From contig CAJTSD010000010.1 of assembly GCA_910578795.1 (NCBI GenBank), forward strand, positions 13,476 to 77,475: 64,000 nucleotides of DNA, given 5' to 3'. A program made the translations under genes and the position numbers. Positions 60,264 to 64,000 of the stretch are shown piece by piece. The DNA comes from an uncultured Lachnospiraceae bacterium (GTDB lineage Bacteria; Bacillota; Clostridia; Lachnospirales; Lachnospiraceae). The notes under the pieces are model-generated. The model was not told the origin of the DNA. It ran no database searches and saw only the letters and a list, made by a program, of their open reading frames with translations. The first letter of the stretch is position 1. Every line of letters starts with the position of its first letter.

Positions 60264-61639
60264 TGGGAAAGCAGTCATCAAGGTTGTATTTTAAGGGGAA
60301 AGACCATAAGGACATATATTTTCAGGGGCACTACCACGATGCGATGTACCTGACAGATGGTGGGGGGAATGCAACACTTGTTTGGGAGAAAATTAAAGGT
60401 ATTTTAGATACAAAGACCTTTTGCTTGGCTTATAAAGATGGGCTTTACATTGCCCTTATTGCCAATGGATCTGTAAAAGACATTACAATTTATGGTGGAA
60501 CTGACATTTACGGAATGAATCCCAATAGTATTAAAGATATACAGGCTGGTTATAAACGCGTACACAGTTTATTTATTTTCGAAAATAAACTGGAAATTGT
60601 TTATGAACGTTCTTATTATATCAATTCTTACACCATACAAATTACAGGCGGGAAATTGGATACCGGGAATGCCATACTGGATGACCTGGATGGATATTAT
60701 TGGTATTCGAGCCGCGTATTGGTTGGAAAAAAATGCAAAAAGTATATGGCTGCCGTTTTTTCCTCCAGTGTATCCATAGCGTCGAAACCCGGGATTTTAA
60801 TAGACAGCAAGGCGGTATCTTATGAAGAATTTCTTGAAAACGAAGTAAGCAGAGGGGTTTTTTTCATATCAGGCAAACTTTTTGTAGATTCGACAATAGC
60901 GGGAAAAGGCATGAATATAGACGCGCCTATTCGTTTTTTCGAGTTAAATGATTTTGAAACAGAACTTGCACTAAGGGAAATAAAACTTCCACCATCCCTT
61001 GTGAATGAATTTAAAGCAGAAGCTGAAAAGGCTTTTTACGAAAAAATTCCGACAGGATATAGCCCGAAAGACTGGTCCTATTCGTTTTCGGTGTACCAGT
61101 CATCAAACCATGCAGGCGGGGTGTGCGTACTTGACAATAACAAAGGCGCTGTATTTTTAAATTTATCCGCAACATGTTCAATGGAAGCTGCACAGGGACA
61201 TATCCCTACCAGCAGTGAATTTGGATACGGCAATGCAATATACAGAGCCATTGTTGATTTTTCGACCTGTCGAATCACAAAATACGAAAAAACAGAAATG
61301 GTTGCATTGAATGAGGCGCAGGGATTCAGCCGAAACTGGAGGGTGCAATTTGCGTTCAGAATAACAGGTGGAAAAGAAGCTAATTATTTGAGCTATGGAA
61401 AAATTTCAGATACGAACGACAGTTACATCCCGTTTTCTGAAATTGAAAAAACGACAGAAGATGAAATCGGGCTGGATGATTATTCTGGGGGCGAAATCGT
61501 GTGCATTGCAGAAATCGGGGGATTTTTGTATGTGGGAACAATGCGTTCCGGTGATTTTATTAATAAATTTTACATTCGAATTGACACCCGGCAAAACAAA
61601 GCTGAATTTATAGAACATTACATTGGCATTAAAAAATAA
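60263..61639 (+). CDS. Tail-associated receptor-binding-like protein
   Basis: 458 residues, start overlaps the hub stop by one base. N-terminal attachment motif LYFKGKDHKDIYFQGHYHDAMYL, then repeated beta strands with alternating aromatic residues, as in propeller or fibre domains. Not assigned to a family; a receptor-binding role follows from position. Confidence 0.6.
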   Translation: MGKQSSRLYFKGKDHKDIYFQGHYHDAMYLTDGGGNATLVWEKIKGILDTKTFCLAYKDGLYIALIANGSVKDITIYGGTDIYGMNPNSIKDIQAGYKRVHSLFIFENKLEIVYERSYYINSYTIQITGGKLDTGNAILDDLDGYYWYSSRVLVGKKCKKYMAAVFSSSVSIASKPGILIDSKAVSYEEFLENEVSRGVFFISGKLFVDSTIAGKGMNIDAPIRFFELNDFETELALREIKLPPSLVNEFKAEAEKAFYEKIPTGYSPKDWSYSFSVYQSSNHAGGVCVLDNNKGAVFLNLSATCSMEAAQGHIPTSSEFGYGNAIYRAIVDFSTCRITKYEKTEMVALNEAQGFSRNWRVQFAFRITGGKEANYLSYGKISDTNDSYIPFSEIEKTTEDEIGLDDYSGGEIVCIAEIGGFLYVGTMRSGDFINKFYIRIDTRQNKAEFIEHYIGIKK

Positions 61640-61654
61640 ATCAGGAGTGGGAAC

Positions 61655-62494
61655 ATGGCAGAATATACACCAATATACACAAAACCGTACGAAAACGGTT
61701 GGGTGAACGCCCCGCCTGAGAAAACGCCCGTAACGGCGGCGGTGATGAATAATTACGATAGTGCAATTGAAAGTATTGAGGGTTATCTTAAGGATAATCC
61801 CATTGGACAGCAGGCGGCAGATGACCTGTCAGGATATGCAAAGGCGGACGAAACCGCATCAGCAGTTGACGCATCAGTGTCAGAACTTACGCTGACGATA
61901 CAGTTAAGAACGACACAGGGGAAATTACTTTCCGAAAAATCAGTCACACTTCCGTCGGGAGGCGGAGGGGCAGATATTGATTTAGTCAATCTTGTCGTGG
62001 AGAACAGTATTTCGCTTGGCAGGAAAGCGGGCACATCCGTTGGGCGGTACAGCGTTGCCGAAGGCATCAGCACAACAGCGTCAGGAGATTATTCCTATGC
62101 CGGAGGATATGTCACGACGGCATCAGGGGAGGATTCCCATTCCGAAGGATATGCCACGGCGGCATCAGGTTTTTGCTCCCACGCGGAGGGATATGAGTCA
62201 GTGGCATCGGGGGCTCAGTCCCATGCGGAAGGTATCGGTACAAAAGCCGGTTCCAGCCGTCAGCACGTCCAAGGAAGATACAACATCGAAGACACCGCTA
62301 ATAAATATGCCCATATCGTGGGAAACGGGGTTTCTGCAGCAGCCCGTTCCAACGCCCATACCCTTGACTGGGAAGGCAACGCGGAATATGCGGGCACGGT
62401 CAAATCGGCGGGGCTGAAACTGACAGACACGGTCACAGGACAGGAATACATCCTTACTGTAGCAGACGGGAATTTGCAAATAACATCGGTATAA
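61655..62494 (+). CDS. Tail fibre with YadA-head-like repeats
   Basis: 279 residues. Residues about 125-200 hold 14-residue repeats: TTASGDYSYAGGYV, TTASGEDSHSEGYA, TAASGFCSHAEGYE, SVASGAQSHAEGIG. These are the left-handed beta-roll repeats of trimeric YadA-type heads, common in phage fibres. The C-terminus is a small beta domain. Repeat number may vary between strains and change host range. Confidence 0.8.
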   Translation: MAEYTPIYTKPYENGWVNAPPEKTPVTAAVMNNYDSAIESIEGYLKDNPIGQQAADDLSGYAKADETASAVDASVSELTLTIQLRTTQGKLLSEKSVTLPSGGGGADIDLVNLVVENSISLGRKAGTSVGRYSVAEGISTTASGDYSYAGGYVTTASGEDSHSEGYATAASGFCSHAEGYESVASGAQSHAEGIGTKAGSSRQHVQGRYNIEDTANKYAHIVGNGVSAAARSNAHTLDWEGNAEYAGTVKSAGLKLTDTVTGQEYILTVADGNLQITSV

Positions 62495-62515
62495 AGGCAG
62501 GGAAGGAGGATCCAT

Positions 62516-62722
62516 ATGGTAAAGGTAACGGAAATATCCGCGAATCCAATAAACAGGGAAGCAAAGGTATCACTCTTTGCGGATAAAAAAAGTGATGTTA
62601 CTGATGACATGGAAATTGAGGGAATGCTGGATGGCTACACAATAGGCATGGGCAGCACTGTGATGACGGCGGACGCAGACTTTGCGTTCAGGAAGTCTGA
62701 CGGCACATGGAACTGGATATAA
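62516..62722 (+). CDS. Small tail-region protein
   Basis: 68 residues, beta-rich (VKVTEISANPINREAKVSLFAD). No motif. ATG preceded by GGAGGATCCAT. Confidence 0.55.
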   Translation: MVKVTEISANPINREAKVSLFADKKSDVTDDMEIEGMLDGYTIGMGSTVMTADADFAFRKSDGTWNWI

Positions 62723-62740
62723 GGGAAGGGAGTGCGTGGA

Positions 62741-62896
62741 ATGCAGGCAGATGAGGTATTTGCGGTTCTCCTCCGGAAAATAAAGCTCGGGGGCAGCAGC
62801 CCGGAAGACATACAGGAAGCGGTAAACAACTACCTGAAAGATAATCCGGTCGAGACGGAAAGCGCTGACATAGATTTTTCAGAGTATTTTGATTAG
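62741..62896 (+). CDS. 51-residue tail-region protein
   Basis: ATG nine bases after GGAAGGGA. Helical with SPEDIQEAVNNYLKDNPVE, the same helix type found at the N-terminal domain of the fibre at 61655 (SIEGYLKDNPIGQQAADDL), and ends IDFSEYFD, similar to the end of the next gene product (IDFSTYFEG). Confidence 0.55.
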   Translation: MQADEVFAVLLRKIKLGGSSPEDIQEAVNNYLKDNPVETESADIDFSEYFD

Positions 62897-62917
62897 GAAA
62901 AAGGAGGAAATAATTTT

Positions 62918-63400
62918 ATGAAATTTGCGACATCGGAATGGGTAAAGACACAGTTTAGCAACTTTGCCACAAGGATAGCACTCGTATTTGCAAAAAAGGA
63001 AGAGCTGCCGACAAAAGTGAGCCAGCTTACGAATGACGAGGGATTTGTGACAAGTACGGTGGATAATCTGACCAATTATTACACAAAAACGGAAACTAAC
63101 GCTCTGGCAGCAGGCGGGCAGAATGCACTGGTCTTTGATACAAAGGACGCCCTTGATGCATGGATGGAAGAACAGAACAATATAACAAACCTGAAGGTCG
63201 GGCAGAACATTTACATAAAGGAAGCGGACACGCCTGACTACTGGTGGGACGGTACCGGACTGCAGCCACTGGAAACGGAAAAAGTCAGTCTTGACGGATA
63301 CGTTACCGGTACCCAGTTAGATACTAAGCTTGCCGGCTATCTGAAAAACACGGACAATGAAACGGAAAACATTGACTTCTCAACATATTTCGAGGGGTGA
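62918..63400 (+). CDS. Tail fibre-like protein, paralogue 1
   Basis: 160 residues. N-terminus MKFATSEWVKTQFSNFATRI aligns with the next gene product. Then LPTKVSQLTNDEGFVTS, a typical phage fibre repeat, and a short beta domain with ADTPDYWWDGTGLQPLE. Confidence 0.65.
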   Translation: MKFATSEWVKTQFSNFATRIALVFAKKEELPTKVSQLTNDEGFVTSTVDNLTNYYTKTETNALAAGGQNALVFDTKDALDAWMEEQNNITNLKVGQNIYIKEADTPDYWWDGTGLQPLETEKVSLDGYVTGTQLDTKLAGYLKNTDNETENIDFSTYFEG

Positions 63401-63405
63401 TCTTT

Positions 63406-63996
63406 ATGAAATTCCTTACAAAGGCATGGATGCAGACACAGTTTGAAAATTTTGCGGACAGGATTTTGGCTGTGTTTGCAAAAAAAACCGAAACCGAAAA
63501 CCATTACACACAGAAAGCCGCATACGGCATTCTCGGGCACGTAAAACTGTCCAACAGCGCGGCGATAACCACAACGGGGGAATATGCACTTGATGCGGTG
63601 GAAAAGAATGCATCCGTGGAAGGCACGCTTGCGAATCTGATTCAGCAGACAAATAGCAATTTAAGAGCAGTAGGCATCGGATATGAGTTAAAAAATGGCT
63701 GGCGTTGGAGTAGCGGAACAGGAATAACACGTATAGGAAATGTCGTAAATATATGCCTTGGGATTATAAGGGAGCAAACTACTCTCCGAGAAGGTGACGA
63801 AATAATCCAAATTGCTCTTGAATACATACCTGGTTGCTGGACGGATATACCTGTACTTTCCTATAATGTTGACGGAACTACGCAAGGGGTTATATTATAC
63901 TTTAATGCTGAAAATGGCAGCATAGTTGTAGGTAATATCCAATTTGAAGCATACTATTTATTGATAAACGCTTCGTGGATAGCTCAGATGCAATAA
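63406..63996 (+). CDS. Tail fibre-like protein, paralogue 2
   Basis: 196 residues from the ATG at 63406 behind GAGGGGTGA; a GTG at 63397 overlaps the previous stop. N-terminus MKFLTKAWMQTQFENFADRI is homologous to paralogue 1, followed by YGILGHVKLSNSAAITTTGEYALDAVEKN, a common fibre linker, and a beta-rich C-terminal head (ISGTGITRIGNVVNICLG-like). Complete just before the window edge. Confidence 0.65.
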   Translation: MKFLTKAWMQTQFENFADRILAVFAKKTETENHYTQKAAYGILGHVKLSNSAAITTTGEYALDAVEKNASVEGTLANLIQQTNSNLRAVGIGYELKNGWRWSSGTGITRIGNVVNICLGIIREQTTLREGDEIIQIALEYIPGCWTDIPVLSYNVDGTTQGVILYFNAENGSIVVGNIQFEAYYLLINASWIAQMQ

Positions 63997-64000
63997 TTAC

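Noticed and set aside
26651..64000. General TAG-to-glutamine recoding of the phage
   Set aside because: Long genes such as tape measure, portal and terminase have no internal TAG, and several genes stop normally at TAG next to a ribosome site. Only two genes show a suspect TAG.
1..64000. CRISPR array
   Set aside because: No series of regularly spaced direct repeats was seen; the repeats found are pairs of leaders, hairpins or coding repeats.

Overview
The window looks like a chromosome segment of a low-to-mid GC Gram-positive anaerobe of class Clostridia, most likely Lachnospiraceae. This rests on gene content (four-subunit ferredoxin-dependent 2-oxoacid oxidoreductase, HrcA/CIRCE control, PrsA-type lipoprotein, lone PilT), strong AGGAGG ribosome sites and consensus TTGACA/TATAAT promoters. 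No 16S gene is present, so the family assignment is inference.

Bases 1-26,650 are ordinary host chromosome. In order: the 3' end of glnS, a HAD phosphatase, an acidic membrane protein, a TetR regulator, a PfkB-like kinase with an altered active site, two small membrane proteins, guaB, a porCDAB cluster, clpB, a convergent SGNH/MBOAT acylation pair, a PrsA-like foldase, htpG behind a perfect CIRCE operator, a lone pilT followed by a DUF1653 protein and a GT2 glycosyltransferase, glyA, a membrane-anchored GH3-like protein with a degenerate active site, and tRNA-Gly(GCC).

From 26,651 to the end is the left part of a temperate siphophage integrated at the 3' end of tRNA-Gly. The integrase lies against the tRNA on the minus strand. 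It is followed by a lysogeny/accessory zone (candidate sRNA, a 27-residue hydrophobic peptide, a SAP-domain protein, an XRE repressor with three operator-like sites) and two tandem cassettes that share leader and promoter DNA but carry unrelated convergent gene pairs. Next is a cloverleaf-like structured element, then an early operon: HTH protein, HUH-type Rep, a DnaA-box palindrome, an RNase H-fold protein, DNA adenine methylase, ASCH-like protein, VRR-NUC nuclease, and a PcfK/AcrIIA9-like plus PcfJ pair. A second tyrosine recombinase precedes a promoter-plus-terminator gate and the late genes: TerS, TerL, portal, a minor capsid protein fused to a PD-(D/E)xK toxin-like domain, scaffold, capsid, connectors, tail tube, tail chaperones, tape measure, distal tail, tail hub and fibre genes. 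Lysis genes and attR lie beyond the window.

The most unusual items are the twin convergent cassettes (30.6-31.8 kb), the alternative-pairing RNA/DNA structure at 31.93-32.03 kb, the capsid-toxin fusion with a decayed downstream gene, and two genes broken by an in-frame TAG where glutamine is expected, one of them a tail assembly chaperone.
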